From: Pristimantibacillus sp052113225 | Lineage (GTDB): Bacteria; Bacillota; Bacilli; Paenibacillales; Paenibacillaceae | Assembly: GCF_052113225.1 (NCBI RefSeq) | Contig: NZ_JBFRCT010000002.1 | Span: forward strand, 248,001-312,000 | Reading direction: 5' to 3' | DNA: 64,000 nt | Shown: positions 33,576 through 42,947 of the stretch, piece after piece | Layout: each line of letters opens with the position of its first letter | How positions within the stretch are numbered: the first letter of the stretch is position 1 | Position numbers and translations under genes: made by a program | The notes under the pieces: generated by a model | Seen by the model: the letters and a program-made list of their open reading frames with translations, nothing else | What the model was told of the DNA's origin: nothing | The model's database searches: none

Positions 33576-34508
33576 CGTCTTAAACAACGTGTTTATCGAC
33601 CCGCCGTTATTAATGATCTTCAAAGCCGTAGCAAGCAGCTCTGCCATAGGCAGCACAATAAACTTCTCCGAATGGTTCGGATCAATTGCAATCGTATCTG
33701 TAATGACGACCTCTTTAATGTAGGGATGCGACAGCTTCTCGAGTGCATTTTCCGAGAATAAGCCATGCGTAGCACAGATATAAGCGTCATTAGCACCGCG
33801 CTTGTGCAAAGCCTCAACAACATTCACAATTGTACCGCCTGTATCGATCAAATCCTCAATAATAATCGGCGTCATACCTTCGACTTCACCGATAATATGC
33901 GTGATTTTCGTCTTGTTGTGAGCTGGACGATTCTTGATCATAATCGCAAACGGACAGTTCATATAGTTGGCAAGCTTCTCAGCGGTTGTTGCACGTCCGG
34001 CGTCCGGGGAAACAACGACTGGATTCTTAATGTTCTTTGCCTTCAAATAATCGGTAATAAGATCTAGAGCTGTAATGTGATCAACCGGTATTTCGAAAAA
34101 GCCTTGAATCGCATCGGCATGAAGATCCACGGTGATAATGCGGTCAGCGCCAACCGTTGTGAGTACATCAGCAACAAGTTTGGCGGAAATAGGTTCACGC
34201 GGGGCTGCTTTGCGTTCCTGACGAGCATAGCCGTAATAGGGCATAACGATATTAATCGTCTTAGCGGAAGCCCGCTTTGCTGCATCAATCATGATCATGA
34301 GTTCGACTAAATTCTCATTTACAGGATGAGACAAGGATTGAACGATGTAGACGTGGGCTGAACGAATCGATTCGATATATCTTAAGCTGATTTCTCCACT
34401 TTGCAGCCTGGAAATCTCAATGTCCCCAAGCGGAACGTTAAGCTGCCGGCATAGCTCTTCTGCTAGCGGGCGGTTTGATGAACCGGAAAAGATTTTTACA
34501 TTTTGCAT
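33564..34508 (-). CDS. Ribose-phosphate pyrophosphokinase paralogue (divergent Prs)
   Basis: A 314-residue PRPP synthetase, making PRPP from ribose-5-phosphate and ATP. Family features are kept: YYGYARQERK, VDLHADAIQGFFEIPVDH, and the PRPP loop EDLIDTGGT (usually DDIIDTAGT). The ribose-phosphate loop reads PDAGRATTAEKLA instead of PDHGGVxRARxLA, and the flexible loop reads IKNRP in place of DKRRP, keeping Lys and the last Arg. It is therefore probably a second, specialised copy rather than the housekeeping prs. Start ATG 34508 after GAGGAGAG. Confidence 0.88.
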   Translation of the reverse strand: MQNVKIFSGSSNRPLAEELCRQLNVPLGDIEISRLQSGEISLRYIESIRSAHVYIVQSLSHPVNENLVELMIMIDAAKRASAKTINIVMPYYGYARQERKAAPREPISAKLVADVLTTVGADRIITVDLHADAIQGFFEIPVDHITALDLITDYLKAKNIKNPVVVSPDAGRATTAEKLANYMNCPFAIMIKNRPAHNKTKITHIIGEVEGMTPIIIEDLIDTGGTIVNVVEALHKRGANDAYICATHGLFSENALEKLSHPYIKEVVITDTIAIDPNHSEKFIVLPMAELLATALKIINNGGSINTLFKTKQM

Positions 34509-34642
34509 CCGCTTGAACTCTCCTCAAAAGAATATAAGATGTATGTTTATTGTAACTCTTGCCTCGTAAAACCATTATCTTGCGATATACAGTTAGTCCC
34601 ATTATAGCCTTTCTGTTTGCAAATTCAAAATGACCTGTGTTC

Positions 34643-34697
34643 GAAAAAGAAGAGCGGTCTTGAAAAGTCCGCTTGAGACCTTTCAAAACCGCCCTAA
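34643..34697 (-). terminator. Terminator of the sugar ABC operon
   Basis: On the minus strand GGGCGGTTTTGAAAG (34680s-34690s) pairs with CTTTTCAAGACCGCTC, followed by TTCTTTTT. It lies just past the binding-protein stop at 34703. Confidence 0.8.
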
Positions 34698-34702
34698 CCT
34701 TC

Positions 34703-36013
34703 TTATTTGCTTACGATATCTTGGACTGCTTTCTCGAGCTTGTCGAGAAGCTGATCTTTATCAATGGACCCGCCTTGGTATTCTTGCATGGCAGCACCCC
34801 AGCCTTGTGGTACGCCGTCTGGATAATGGCCCCACAGCCAGCCGCCTGCAGTTGCCGCTTGTTCAGATACAGCTACACCCATTTGGCCGATTTCATCAGC
34901 TGTAGGTTTGATCGAAGTAAGAGCAGGGATGAATTTGAATTCTTTCGTCAAGTACGATTTACCTGTGTCGGAAGTAACCATCCAGTTCAGGAACGCTTTT
35001 GCTTCTTCTGCATTTTTGGATTTGCTGTTTACGATCCAGAAGTTTGCAGGACCTGTGTAGATGTGTGCATTGCCGCTGTCGTCAATTGGAATAGGGAGAA
35101 GGCCAACGTTCAGCTTCGCAACTTTATCTACATCGCCTTGGATCCAGTTACCTTGTTGAATCATCGCTGTTTTACCAGAAGCGAAGTTTGCAACTTGTGT
35201 AGCATAGTCAGTTGTCAGCTTGTCTTTTTGGCTGTATTTGAAAACAACGTCAACGTAGTTAATCCATTTTTTGAATACATCATTATCTTTGAAGTTTGCG
35301 CTGCCGTCTTTTGTTCCATTGATGAAAGCAAGTGGATCTGGCTGCTCAGCAAGTGCAACGTTGATCGTGTGGTGACCGATCGACCACCATTCATTTGTTG
35401 TCGAGAATGGCGTAATGCCTGCTGCTTGAAGTTGTTTCGCTGCTGCTTCAAGCTCTGTTAACGTTTTAGGAAGAGTAGTGATGCCAGCTTTCTCAAACAG
35501 GTCTTTGTTATAGAAGATACCGTAGCCTTCGATGTTCATCGGCATACCAAGCAATTTGCCATCTACTTGTGCAGGAGCAGCAGCTGCTGGGATAACATCC
35601 TTCGCCCAACCCTCTCCGGACAAGTCTGTTGCACGGTCGTAGTAAGCTTCAAGAGCGGCGTTACCTTCGGAGTTGAAGATCTCCGGTTCGGAGCCGGAAG
35701 CGATTTCAGCTTTCAGCAGGGCATTGTAATCTTCGCCGCCGCCATGGGTTTCAACTTCAACTTTAACGCCAGTTTCTTTCTCATATTGTTCAGCCATACG
35801 GTTAAGTGCATCGGCAATCTCAACTTTGAATTGGAATACCTTGATCGTTACGTTTTTCTTCGGAGTTGTAGTTGCTTCTGTTGTTGCAGTAGCAGATTCA
35901 GCAGGCTTGTTCGTTGCTTCAGAACCTGTATTATTGTTGTTGCTGTTGTTACCGCAGCCGGCAGCCGTCAAAGTCAGGATAGCTGCAGCGAGAAGAATAG
36001 AAAGCTTTTTCAT
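34703..36013 (-). CDS. Sugar ABC transporter substrate-binding lipoprotein
   Basis: A 436-residue extracellular binding protein of family 1 with lipobox TAAGC (Cys20) and an Asn/Thr-rich linker. The fold is recognised by VTIKVFQFKVEIADALNRMAEQYEKE, GEDYNALLKAEIASGSEPEIF, GIFYNKDLFEKAGI and GKTAMIQQGNWI. Last gene of the importer: permeases lie upstream on the same strand and YesMN-like regulators are divergent. Ligand probably an oligosaccharide; not readable. Confidence 0.92.
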   Translation of the reverse strand: MKKLSILLAAAILTLTAAGCGNNSNNNNTGSEATNKPAESATATTEATTTPKKNVTIKVFQFKVEIADALNRMAEQYEKETGVKVEVETHGGGEDYNALLKAEIASGSEPEIFNSEGNAALEAYYDRATDLSGEGWAKDVIPAAAAPAQVDGKLLGMPMNIEGYGIFYNKDLFEKAGITTLPKTLTELEAAAKQLQAAGITPFSTTNEWWSIGHHTINVALAEQPDPLAFINGTKDGSANFKDNDVFKKWINYVDVVFKYSQKDKLTTDYATQVANFASGKTAMIQQGNWIQGDVDKVAKLNVGLLPIPIDDSGNAHIYTGPANFWIVNSKSKNAEEAKAFLNWMVTSDTGKSYLTKEFKFIPALTSIKPTADEIGQMGVAVSEQAATAGGWLWGHYPDGVPQGWGAAMQEYQGGSIDKDQLLDKLEKAVQDIVSK

Positions 36014-36126
36014 TTCGTTAACCTCCCCATTATGGTCGATCTGTTCTCTTTACAAGTTTGATTATATGGAAGCTTAAAGCCAAGAAACACAGACGTTTTT
36101 GTCGTGAAAAGTGCAAAATATTGATT

Positions 36127-36957
36127 TCACCCTTTGAGCGATCCGGAAGAGATGCCTTCGATAATATGTTTTTGAAGCATAAGGAACATGATAATGATTG
36201 GTGTAATCCCCATGGTCAGACCGGCCAAAGCGAGATCCCATTGCTTCGTATATTGCCCAAAGAAGCGGGTAATCGCAAGCGGAATAGTCGTCAAATCCTT
36301 GTTGGAGCCAATAATAAGAACAGGCAGCAGGTAGTCATTCCAAATCCATAAGCCGTTCAAGATAATAACCGTAACGATAATCGGACGAAGCAGCGGGAAT
36401 ACGATCCGCCAAAATACGCCATAAGGGGAGCAGCCATCAACAACTGCAGCCTCTTCAATCTCAAGCGGTACGCTCTTGATAAAGCCATGGAACAGGAACA
36501 CCGACAGCGACAATCCAAAGCCGAGATAACAAACGACAATACCGAACAGGTTAGCGCGAAGCTCCAGGAAGCTCGTTACGCGTACCAGCTGCAGCATGAC
36601 CGATTGGAATGGAATGATCATCGCTGAGATAAAGCAGGTGAATAAAATTTTATTGAAAACGGTTGGTTTCCGAACAATCCGATAGCCGGTCATCGCACTA
36701 ATAATGACGATACCTGTGACGCTGATGCCGGTAATTAGAATGGAATTCCACAGTGCTTTAGGAAACTTAATAATATCCCAAACCTTCGAGTAATTCGAGA
36801 AAAGATACTTGTCCGGGAACGATGCTGCGTCCACCATAATTTCGCCTAAACCTTTAAGCGAATTAACGAGTACGAAATAAAAAGGTGCTATGAAGAGCAA
36901 GGCAAGCAAGATGGCTGCGGCTGCAATAGCCCAGAGCCTGGAACGGGAAGCTGTCAT
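36127..36957 (-). CDS. Sugar ABC transporter permease, MalG/YesQ type
   Basis: A 276-residue permease with six helices. The EAA loop reads EIEEAAVVDGCSPYGVFWRIVFPLLRP near residue 180, matching the CUT1 MalG branch. It ends 113 bases before the binding-protein start and is directly adjacent to the second permease gene. Confidence 0.92.
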   Translation of the reverse strand: MTASRSRLWAIAAAAILLALLFIAPFYFVLVNSLKGLGEIMVDAASFPDKYLFSNYSKVWDIIKFPKALWNSILITGISVTGIVIISAMTGYRIVRKPTVFNKILFTCFISAMIIPFQSVMLQLVRVTSFLELRANLFGIVVCYLGFGLSLSVFLFHGFIKSVPLEIEEAAVVDGCSPYGVFWRIVFPLLRPIIVTVIILNGLWIWNDYLLPVLIIGSNKDLTTIPLAITRFFGQYTKQWDLALAGLTMGITPIIIMFLMLQKHIIEGISSGSLKG

Positions 36958-37845
36958 TTAAGCTTCGACCTCCTTCCGTTTGGTCAGCCACACTTGTGTG
37001 ACGGCAATAATCGATACCGCGAAGAAGAAGAGCATAGCTTTAGCGGTACCTAATCCATAGCGGTTGTTAACAAGCGCCTCGGCATAAATGTTATAAGCAA
37101 GCGATTGGGTAGAGGTACCCGGGCCGCCTTTGGTCAAGGACAAGTTCAGATCGAACATTTTGAAAGCGCCAGAAGTGGTAAGGAATAAACATACCGTAAT
37201 GGCAGGCATAACGAGCGGCATAATCACTTTGCGAACCGTCTGCAAGTAACTAGCGCCATCAATCGTTGCTGCTTCCATCAAGTCCTTTGGTACCCCTACA
37301 ATTGCAGCGATGTAAATAACCATCATATAGCCGGTAGTCTGCCAGACGAAGACGATCACGAGTCCCCAGAAGCCGGTCTCAGGAGTACCGAGCCAAGGAA
37401 GCTCGAAGAAGTGCCAGCCTGTCATTTCGCCGATTGTTTTGAAGCCCTTGGTGAAAATGAACTGCCAGATGTAACCAAGCAGAATGCCGCCAATCATGTT
37501 TGGCAGGAAGAAAATCGTCCGGAGCGTATTCCGGCCTCGCATTGGGCGGGTTAACAAAAGCCCAAGGAGAAGCGCCAATATATTCGTCACAACAACCGTA
37601 ACGACCGTAAATTTCAGTGTGAATTTAAAGGCTGCCCAGAATTTGTCGTCATTCGTAAAGATCCGGTGGATGTTATCCATACCGATCCATTTGGCCTTAT
37701 CCAGATCGAGGCCGTTCCATTCTGTGAACGAGAAGTAGAAGCCAAGCAGGAACGGAATAAGTACGATAATCGTGAAGACGATCATACCAGGTCCGACAAA
37801 TACAAGCTGCTGCATCCATTCGTTTGATTTTTTTCGTAAGTTCAC
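36958..37845 (-). CDS. Sugar ABC transporter permease, MalF/YesP type
   Basis: A 295-residue permease. GTG 37845 is chosen because AGGGGG lies six bases upstream; the longer frame from 37875 has no RBS. Six helices and an EAA loop DLMEAATIDGASYLQTVRKVIMPLV near residue 200. It starts the importer operon, divergent from the two-component genes (131 bases between). Confidence 0.9.
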   Translation of the reverse strand: MNLRKKSNEWMQQLVFVGPGMIVFTIIVLIPFLLGFYFSFTEWNGLDLDKAKWIGMDNIHRIFTNDDKFWAAFKFTLKFTVVTVVVTNILALLLGLLLTRPMRGRNTLRTIFFLPNMIGGILLGYIWQFIFTKGFKTIGEMTGWHFFELPWLGTPETGFWGLVIVFVWQTTGYMMVIYIAAIVGVPKDLMEAATIDGASYLQTVRKVIMPLVMPAITVCLFLTTSGAFKMFDLNLSLTKGGPGTSTQSLAYNIYAEALVNNRYGLGTAKAMLFFFAVSIIAVTQVWLTKRKEVEA

Positions 37846-37976
37846 TTTTGATCCCCCTTGAAAATGTGACTTCAATGTCGATGTGTATAGCTAGACTATA
37901 AACAGTTATTGAAATTTGAACCACCGATAGATATGATGGGTTTGGTGTAATATATTGACCTTGGGGGTAGGACGTC

Positions 37977-39809
37977 ATGTTTGCGTTCGCAACAAGTATT
38001 AACCGAAAACTGATGGCGCTCTTGCTTGCCGTTACGATTATTCCGATTACCGTATCGATGATTATCTCGAATTATTACATCAAGGATAAGGTCACGGAAC
38101 AGTCGATTCACGAGAATCAGAATCTGCTTGCTTTAGGCAAAAACAATATATTAGGCTATATGGACAAGATCAATGAAAACTCGCTTGACGTATATTTGAA
38201 TATCAATAAGTCCAATTCGCTCTATGCCTTGATCGAGAGAGGCGATTCCCCAAATGTGAATGTGCCGTTGTTCGATGAGAAGAACAATTTGCAGATTTAC
38301 ACCCATATGCTGAACATCTACCAATCAACGAATGGGATTCTGCAAATTCAGCTGCAAATTGGGGATGGCAAGCTTACGTATTTGATGGCGCGTGGATTTT
38401 TCCGGAGAGGCATCAATCAGCAGCTGGAGTGGCCGGCCGGCCATGGGACAAGCCCTAAGCCGTTCGTTGAAGCGACGCATACAAGTGGTCATTATAATTT
38501 GGATTGGAGTCATGCTGTCAAAGAGGAAAACGTTTTCACTTTGCGCAGGCCGATCATCCGGACACCAAGCGATGAGGTCATTGGTTACCTCTCGATGGAT
38601 GTCAAATCAGATGACCTCAATCAGATCTGCAAGCAGCTTACGATGTCGTCCGAGGAGCAGCTTTATATTATCGATCGTAGCCGGAATTTTGTATGTTCCG
38701 TTAATGGCCAGGAAGACCAGTCACAGCTGAAATGGACTGATCAGGTGCTGGCCTCTAAGCAGGAAAATGGCGTCATTAAGTGGAAAGATCAGTCATTTTC
38801 CGGCATTGTGATCTATGATACACTGAGTACCAATTATATGGATTGGGTCGTTGTGAAGCAGCTTCCATACTCGTATTTGTACGAAAGTGCCACGACGATC
38901 AGGACGATCAATACTTTCGTTATCGCGATATTTATGGTGCTTGCAGTCATTGCCAGCTTCTTGGTCACCTACCAGTTTACGAAGCCGATCAAACGGCTGA
39001 TTGGCCATATCAATCAGGTTCAGTCCGGGAATTTCAATGTCGTAGTACCGGTGCAGCGGAAGGACGAAATCGGTATTCTGGCAAGGCGATTTAATACGAT
39101 GATTCATACGATCCGGGACTTAATCAATAGCGAATATCGGCTTGAGATTGCGAATAAGACGAATCAGCTTAGGGCGATGCAGGCTCAAATTAATCCTCAT
39201 TTTCTGTATAATGCTCTACAATCTATTGGAACGCTTGCTCTTCATGCAGGTGCGCCAAAGGTCTACACACTCATCACTGCTATTGCGAAAATGATGCGTT
39301 ACAATATGAATACAAGTGAATCCGTTGTACCATTTGCGATGGAGCTTAACCATGCGAAAGCTTATCTCGAGCTTCAGCAGCAGAGGTTTAATGAACAGCT
39401 GACGGTTCATTATGAGATTGATCCGGCATCGCTGCATGTGCAGGTACCTAAGATGCTGCTGCAGCCGTTGATTGAGAACTATTTTAAGCATGGTTATGAG
39501 ACATCCGGGCGAAATGGCATCCTGCAGTTGTTCTCCGAAGTAACGGATGAAGGCAGATGGTTGACGGTGCGGATTGAGGATAACGGCAGCGGGATGGACC
39601 CGGATAAGCTGCGGGAGCTTCAGCAGCTATTGTTCCGTTCAACAGGAGCGCTGNTGGAGGAACAGAAGAGTATCGGCATCAGCAACGTATGGATGCGTCT
39701 GAAGCTCTATTACAACGAGGAAGCGGAGATGAGTATTGAATCGGCGTCTTCGCGCGGATTCTCGGTCACGCTGAGATTACCTGTACAAGAGCTGGAGGAA
39801 CGAGCATGA
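37977..39809 (+). CDS. Sensor histidine kinase, YesM type
   Basis: A 610-residue membrane kinase. Helix 1 is near residues 12-32, an extracellular Cache-like sensor reaches about residue 300, helix 2 (TFVIAIFMVLAVIASFLVTY) follows, then HAMP (FTKPIKRLIGHINQVQSG). The phospho-acceptor His is in QINPHFLYNALQS, with an HATPase_c domain (IEDNGSGMDPDKL). One base is ambiguous (N at 39654), leaving one residue undetermined near position 560. It phosphorylates the AraC-type regulator that overlaps it and probably senses the substrate of the divergent ABC importer. Confidence 0.93.
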   Translation: MFAFATSINRKLMALLLAVTIIPITVSMIISNYYIKDKVTEQSIHENQNLLALGKNNILGYMDKINENSLDVYLNINKSNSLYALIERGDSPNVNVPLFDEKNNLQIYTHMLNIYQSTNGILQIQLQIGDGKLTYLMARGFFRRGINQQLEWPAGHGTSPKPFVEATHTSGHYNLDWSHAVKEENVFTLRRPIIRTPSDEVIGYLSMDVKSDDLNQICKQLTMSSEEQLYIIDRSRNFVCSVNGQEDQSQLKWTDQVLASKQENGVIKWKDQSFSGIVIYDTLSTNYMDWVVVKQLPYSYLYESATTIRTINTFVIAIFMVLAVIASFLVTYQFTKPIKRLIGHINQVQSGNFNVVVPVQRKDEIGILARRFNTMIHTIRDLINSEYRLEIANKTNQLRAMQAQINPHFLYNALQSIGTLALHAGAPKVYTLITAIAKMMRYNMNTSESVVPFAMELNHAKAYLELQQQRFNEQLTVHYEIDPASLHVQVPKMLLQPLIENYFKHGYETSGRNGILQLFSEVTDEGRWLTVRIEDNGSGMDPDKLRELQQLLFRSTGALXEEQKSIGISNVWMRLKLYYNEEAEMSIESASSRGFSVTLRLPVQELEERA

Positions 39810-41419
39810 ATATACTCATAGTGGATGATGAACAGCATGTACGTGAAGCCATTAAGTTGCTGATCGATTGGGAGCAGCTAGGCATTCATCAGATTTTTGA
39901 AGCAGATAATGGCGATTCAGCAATTGAGCTGTTAGGGAAGATTCAGCCTGAGATCGTGATTACGGATATGCGGATGCCAAGCCGAGATGGCGTGGAGCTG
40001 CTGGCCTGGATGAAGGAGCATGGACGCAAGAGCAAATCAATTGTCATCAGCGGTTATGATGATTTCCATCTGGTGCGAAGCTCTATGAAATATGGCGGTC
40101 AGGATTATCTGCTAAAGCCGATTGACCCGGAGCAGTTAACGGAAGCTCTTCAGAAAGCGAAGCTTAGCTGGGAACAGGAGGATCAGGCACGTAGACTTGA
40201 TCAGCAGCGCAGTATAGAGATCAACCAGATTAAGCCGGTATACCGGGATAAGCTTTTCTCGACCATGATCAGTGAAGCTGGATCAGACGCTCAGGTGACG
40301 GTGCCGGCAGTGCTGAAGGGAGAGTTCGGGCTTGAAAATGTGGAGCAGTGCCAAGTCATTATTCTAAGCACGGGAATGCTGGCATCACAAATCTCCCGCA
40401 AATTTAATGGAAACAGGGATTTGCTTACTTTTTGCCTGATCAATGTGTGTAATGAGATATTAAAGCAGAACAATAGCGGCTTCGCTTTCCGGCATTGGAA
40501 CAGCGATCATGAGATTATTATTTTGCTGTGGCATCGGCTCACGGAATGGGAAGCTCTATTAGCGCTCATAACAGGAGGCATCCTGAATTCGATTCATGGA
40601 AGGTTCCATTATGGAGTAGGGCAGGCGCAGCCTTTTCCAAATGGATTGTTCTTATCGTACCAAGCTGCACGTACAGCATTGAAACAACGGAATTTGCTTG
40701 CGGAGAGCAGCTATATTCATCGAAGTGAACAAGGCTTTACAACAGGTGTCTATTCCTTAAGTATCGCATCTTATGAGGAACGTTTTCGGCTCGCTGTTTG
40801 GAGCGGGAAAGAGAAAGATATTGAGACGGCGGTGGAGAGTTTCCTGGATGCTGCCCGGGATCTGCCGGCTATTAGTCAGGAACAAGTTGAACTATGGCGG
40901 TTTGAGTATGAATCCATGCTAAGTCGCTGGCGTCAGGATCTTGCAGCGAAACAGGAGGTGCAAGCTAGTTCTGAACCACCTCCTGGTCTGCCATTGTTCT
41001 TATTGCTGGATGAACAAGGAAGGCTTTCATTGGAGCTGTGCAGACGTGAGCTTATGAACGGACTTACTGTTTTTGCGGCACTAACCGGTGCTGGTGGTAA
41101 CAAAGAGCACAGCATCATGCGCGATATTGCGAAATATATGGAGCAGCATTATAACCGCGAGGTTACGCTGCAAGACATATCGGAGCGCTTTTATTTGAGC
41201 CGGGAATACATTTCACGCCGATTCAAGCAAGAGATGGGAGAGAACGTATTCGACTATCTGGGGCGTATTCGGGTGGAAAAAGCCAAGCTGCTGCTGCAAA
41301 ATCCGAATCTAAAAATCGCTCAGATCGCCGAGATGGTCGGCTATGATGATGATAAATATTTCAGCAAGGTGTTTAAGAAGTTTGAAGGGCAGTCGCCTAA
41401 CCAGTACCGGAAATTGTGA
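39806..41419 (+). CDS. AraC-family response regulator, YesN type
   Basis: A 537-residue regulator overlapping the kinase gene by ATGA. The receiver domain has DDEQ, phospho-Asp in VITDMRMPSRDGVELL and the KPID lysine. A long divergent middle region precedes the C-terminal double helix-turn-helix AraC domain (VTLQDISERFYLSREYISRRFKQEMG, IAQIAEMVGYDDDKYFSKVFKKFEG). Likely activates the divergent sugar importer. Confidence 0.93.
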   Translation: MNILIVDDEQHVREAIKLLIDWEQLGIHQIFEADNGDSAIELLGKIQPEIVITDMRMPSRDGVELLAWMKEHGRKSKSIVISGYDDFHLVRSSMKYGGQDYLLKPIDPEQLTEALQKAKLSWEQEDQARRLDQQRSIEINQIKPVYRDKLFSTMISEAGSDAQVTVPAVLKGEFGLENVEQCQVIILSTGMLASQISRKFNGNRDLLTFCLINVCNEILKQNNSGFAFRHWNSDHEIIILLWHRLTEWEALLALITGGILNSIHGRFHYGVGQAQPFPNGLFLSYQAARTALKQRNLLAESSYIHRSEQGFTTGVYSLSIASYEERFRLAVWSGKEKDIETAVESFLDAARDLPAISQEQVELWRFEYESMLSRWRQDLAAKQEVQASSEPPPGLPLFLLLDEQGRLSLELCRRELMNGLTVFAALTGAGGNKEHSIMRDIAKYMEQHYNREVTLQDISERFYLSREYISRRFKQEMGENVFDYLGRIRVEKAKLLLQNPNLKIAQIAEMVGYDDDKYFSKVFKKFEGQSPNQYRKL

Positions 41420-41450
41420 TGCGCAGAAGTTTAATAAAGGTTCATGCTGC

Positions 41451-41580
41451 AAACTACGAATTCAAATGTTCTTCCGATCGCTGTTGCTCGGGGATTCCTA
41501 GATTGGAATTTAATAGGTGGGAATCCCCGAGCAAAGGCGAACGCTGCGCTTCTCCAGAATCATTTGAACTTCTTCGTTTT
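41451..41580 (+). repeat. Structured intergenic repeat, copy 2
   Basis: Outer stem TTCAAATG (41461-41468) with CATTTGAA (41561-41568), extended by CGAA/TTCG; helix TCGC/GCGA; inner 13-bp stem GCTCGGGGATTCC (41486-41498) with GGAATCCCCGAGC (41520-41532). The loop is TAGATTGGAATTTAATAGG plus TG and the 3' conserved segment AAAGGCGAACGCTGCGCTTC. It fills the gap after the response-regulator gene. Confidence 0.8.
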
Positions 41581-41625
41581 TGTTTAACCTCTCTTAAAAA
41601 GTGCGCTCACAAAAGAAAAAACCAT

Positions 41626-41661
41626 AAAAAAAGGAGCTTGCCGTTAGGCAGCTCCTTTTTG
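41626..41661 (-). terminator. Terminator of the MerR-SDR pair
   Basis: AAAAAAGGAGCTTGCC and GGCAGCTCCTTTTT form a stem with a 4-base loop; on the minus strand T7 follows. Twenty bases past the SDR stop. Confidence 0.88.
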
Positions 41662-41680
41662 GTATAGCAGGATTGGTTTG

Positions 41681-42442
41681 TTATTCAATCATATTTTTTG
41701 TTGCCTCGTACATATTTGCTGCGTATTTGTCGATATCATCACGTGACATACGGAGGCGGTCTACGGAGGTGCCATAGCCGATTTCGCTTTTGCCTTCTTC
41801 GAGCCCTTGGAATATACCGTTAGCGAAGGCATCGAGAGGCTCGCCATGCACATGAAGACCTGCTCCGCCAAGGTTGGTGTTTACTGCTGGAGGTGCAACC
41901 TCAATGACTTCAACCGAAGTAGCTGAAAGCTGGTGTCGCAGGCTTATCGTAAAGGAATGGAGAGCCGCTTTTGTAGCCGAATAGATTGGTGCGATCGCAA
42001 ATGGTGTAAAGGCTAGTCCGGATGTAACGTTGATAATCGCCGCATTTTCTTTAGCTGCAAAGAAGGGAGCAAACAGCATAGAAAGATGGAAAGGCGCCTC
42101 GATGTTGGTTGTAATTTCTTTGGCAAAATAACTCCAGTCATTCTTTACATCCGCATTTAGCACGCTGAAACGCTGCTGGATTCCTGCGTTATTAACCAGC
42201 ACATTAACCTCTGGGTAATTTGTCGTAACCCAATCATACAAAGCAATACGTTCAGCTTCACTATCCAGATCACTGACACGAGTAATGAGACCAGGTGTTT
42301 TTTCTTGTGCCTCTTGCAGGACATTCTCACGTCGTCCAGTAACAATGACGGTGTTGCCAGCTCCTAAGAAGCGTTCTGCAAAAGCTAATCCGATTCCCGA
42401 ACTTCCGCCTGTAATCAGTATTGTATTTCCTGTAAGTTTCAT
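41681..42442 (-). CDS. Short-chain dehydrogenase/reductase (DltE-like)
   Basis: A 253-residue classical SDR: cofactor motif TGGSSGIGLAFAERF (residues ~10-24), NNAG in NVLVNNAGIQQ, and the catalytic YSATKAAL. It overlaps the MerR gene by 4 bases, so the regulator controls it. Substrate unknown, though MerR-linked SDRs often act on reactive carbonyls. Confidence 0.9.
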   Translation of the reverse strand: MKLTGNTILITGGSSGIGLAFAERFLGAGNTVIVTGRRENVLQEAQEKTPGLITRVSDLDSEAERIALYDWVTTNYPEVNVLVNNAGIQQRFSVLNADVKNDWSYFAKEITTNIEAPFHLSMLFAPFFAAKENAAIINVTSGLAFTPFAIAPIYSATKAALHSFTISLRHQLSATSVEVIEVAPPAVNTNLGGAGLHVHGEPLDAFANGIFQGLEEGKSEIGYGTSVDRLRMSRDDIDKYAANMYEATKNMIE

Positions 42443-42813
42443 AATAACGCCTCCTGAATGCGATTGGTATAACGTGTAATTTTCTCTTCAATCCCTTTCA
42501 GGGATACTGTCATTAACGAAATTTCATTCAGCACATCTTGCTTATGCTTGTTCATCATCTCAAGCCGTTGCTCGAGGGTGCTGTCCCCTTCGATGATCCA
42601 ATCGATATATTGCTTGATTTCACTTATTGACATGTGAGTGTTTTTCAAACAGCCAACTGTTACAAGAAGTGAAATTTGATCCTCTGAAAATAATCGCCTG
42701 CCAGCTTCATCACGCTCAATTAATGGCAGCAAGCCTTTCTTTTCATAAAAACGTAAGGTTGATTCCGGAATATTTAATCGGGCAGCAGCTTCGCCAATAG
42801 AATAATACTTCAT
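42439..42813 (-). CDS. MerR-family transcriptional regulator
   Basis: A 124-residue regulator with the MerR HTH at the start (MKYYSIGEAAARLNIPESTLRFYEKKGLLP) and a short coiled-coil dimerisation helix (residues ~80-120). No Cys-rich metal site at the C terminus, so a metal ligand is unlikely; aldehyde or electrophile sensing is a guess. Its promoter has the 19-bp spacer and dyad expected for autoregulation. Start ATG 42813 after TTGGAGG. Confidence 0.9.
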   Translation of the reverse strand: MKYYSIGEAAARLNIPESTLRFYEKKGLLPLIERDEAGRRLFSEDQISLLVTVGCLKNTHMSISEIKQYIDWIIEGDSTLEQRLEMMNKHKQDVLNEISLMTVSLKGIEEKITRYTNRIQEALL

Positions 42814-42845
42814 CTGGAGTCCTCCAATTTATTGTCGACTGGAAT

Positions 42846-42876
42846 ATCATACGACTTAAACCTTGGTTTAAGTCAA
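42846..42876 (-). promoter_or_regulatory. MerR-type promoter with 19-bp spacer and palindromic operator
   Basis: On the minus strand TTGACT (42871-42876) and TATGAT (42846-42851) are separated by 19 bases, longer than the usual 17, as in MerR-activated promoters. The spacer contains a perfect 22-bp palindrome (42853-42874) with arms GACTTAAACC and GGTTTAAGTC. Confidence 0.88.
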
Positions 42877-42947
42877 GAAGTACGACAAAAATTAATTTTC
42901 CTTTAACGAAAAACGCCACAGGATAATCCCTGTGGCGTTCTAATGTA

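Noticed and set aside
34673..35461. 262-codon plus-strand frame
   Set aside because: Antisense to the sugar-binding lipoprotein gene, with no RBS and no recognisable domain.
41420..41650. Extension of coding sequence after the response regulator (83-codon frame)
   Set aside because: It runs across the structured repeat and a terminator; composition is not coding.
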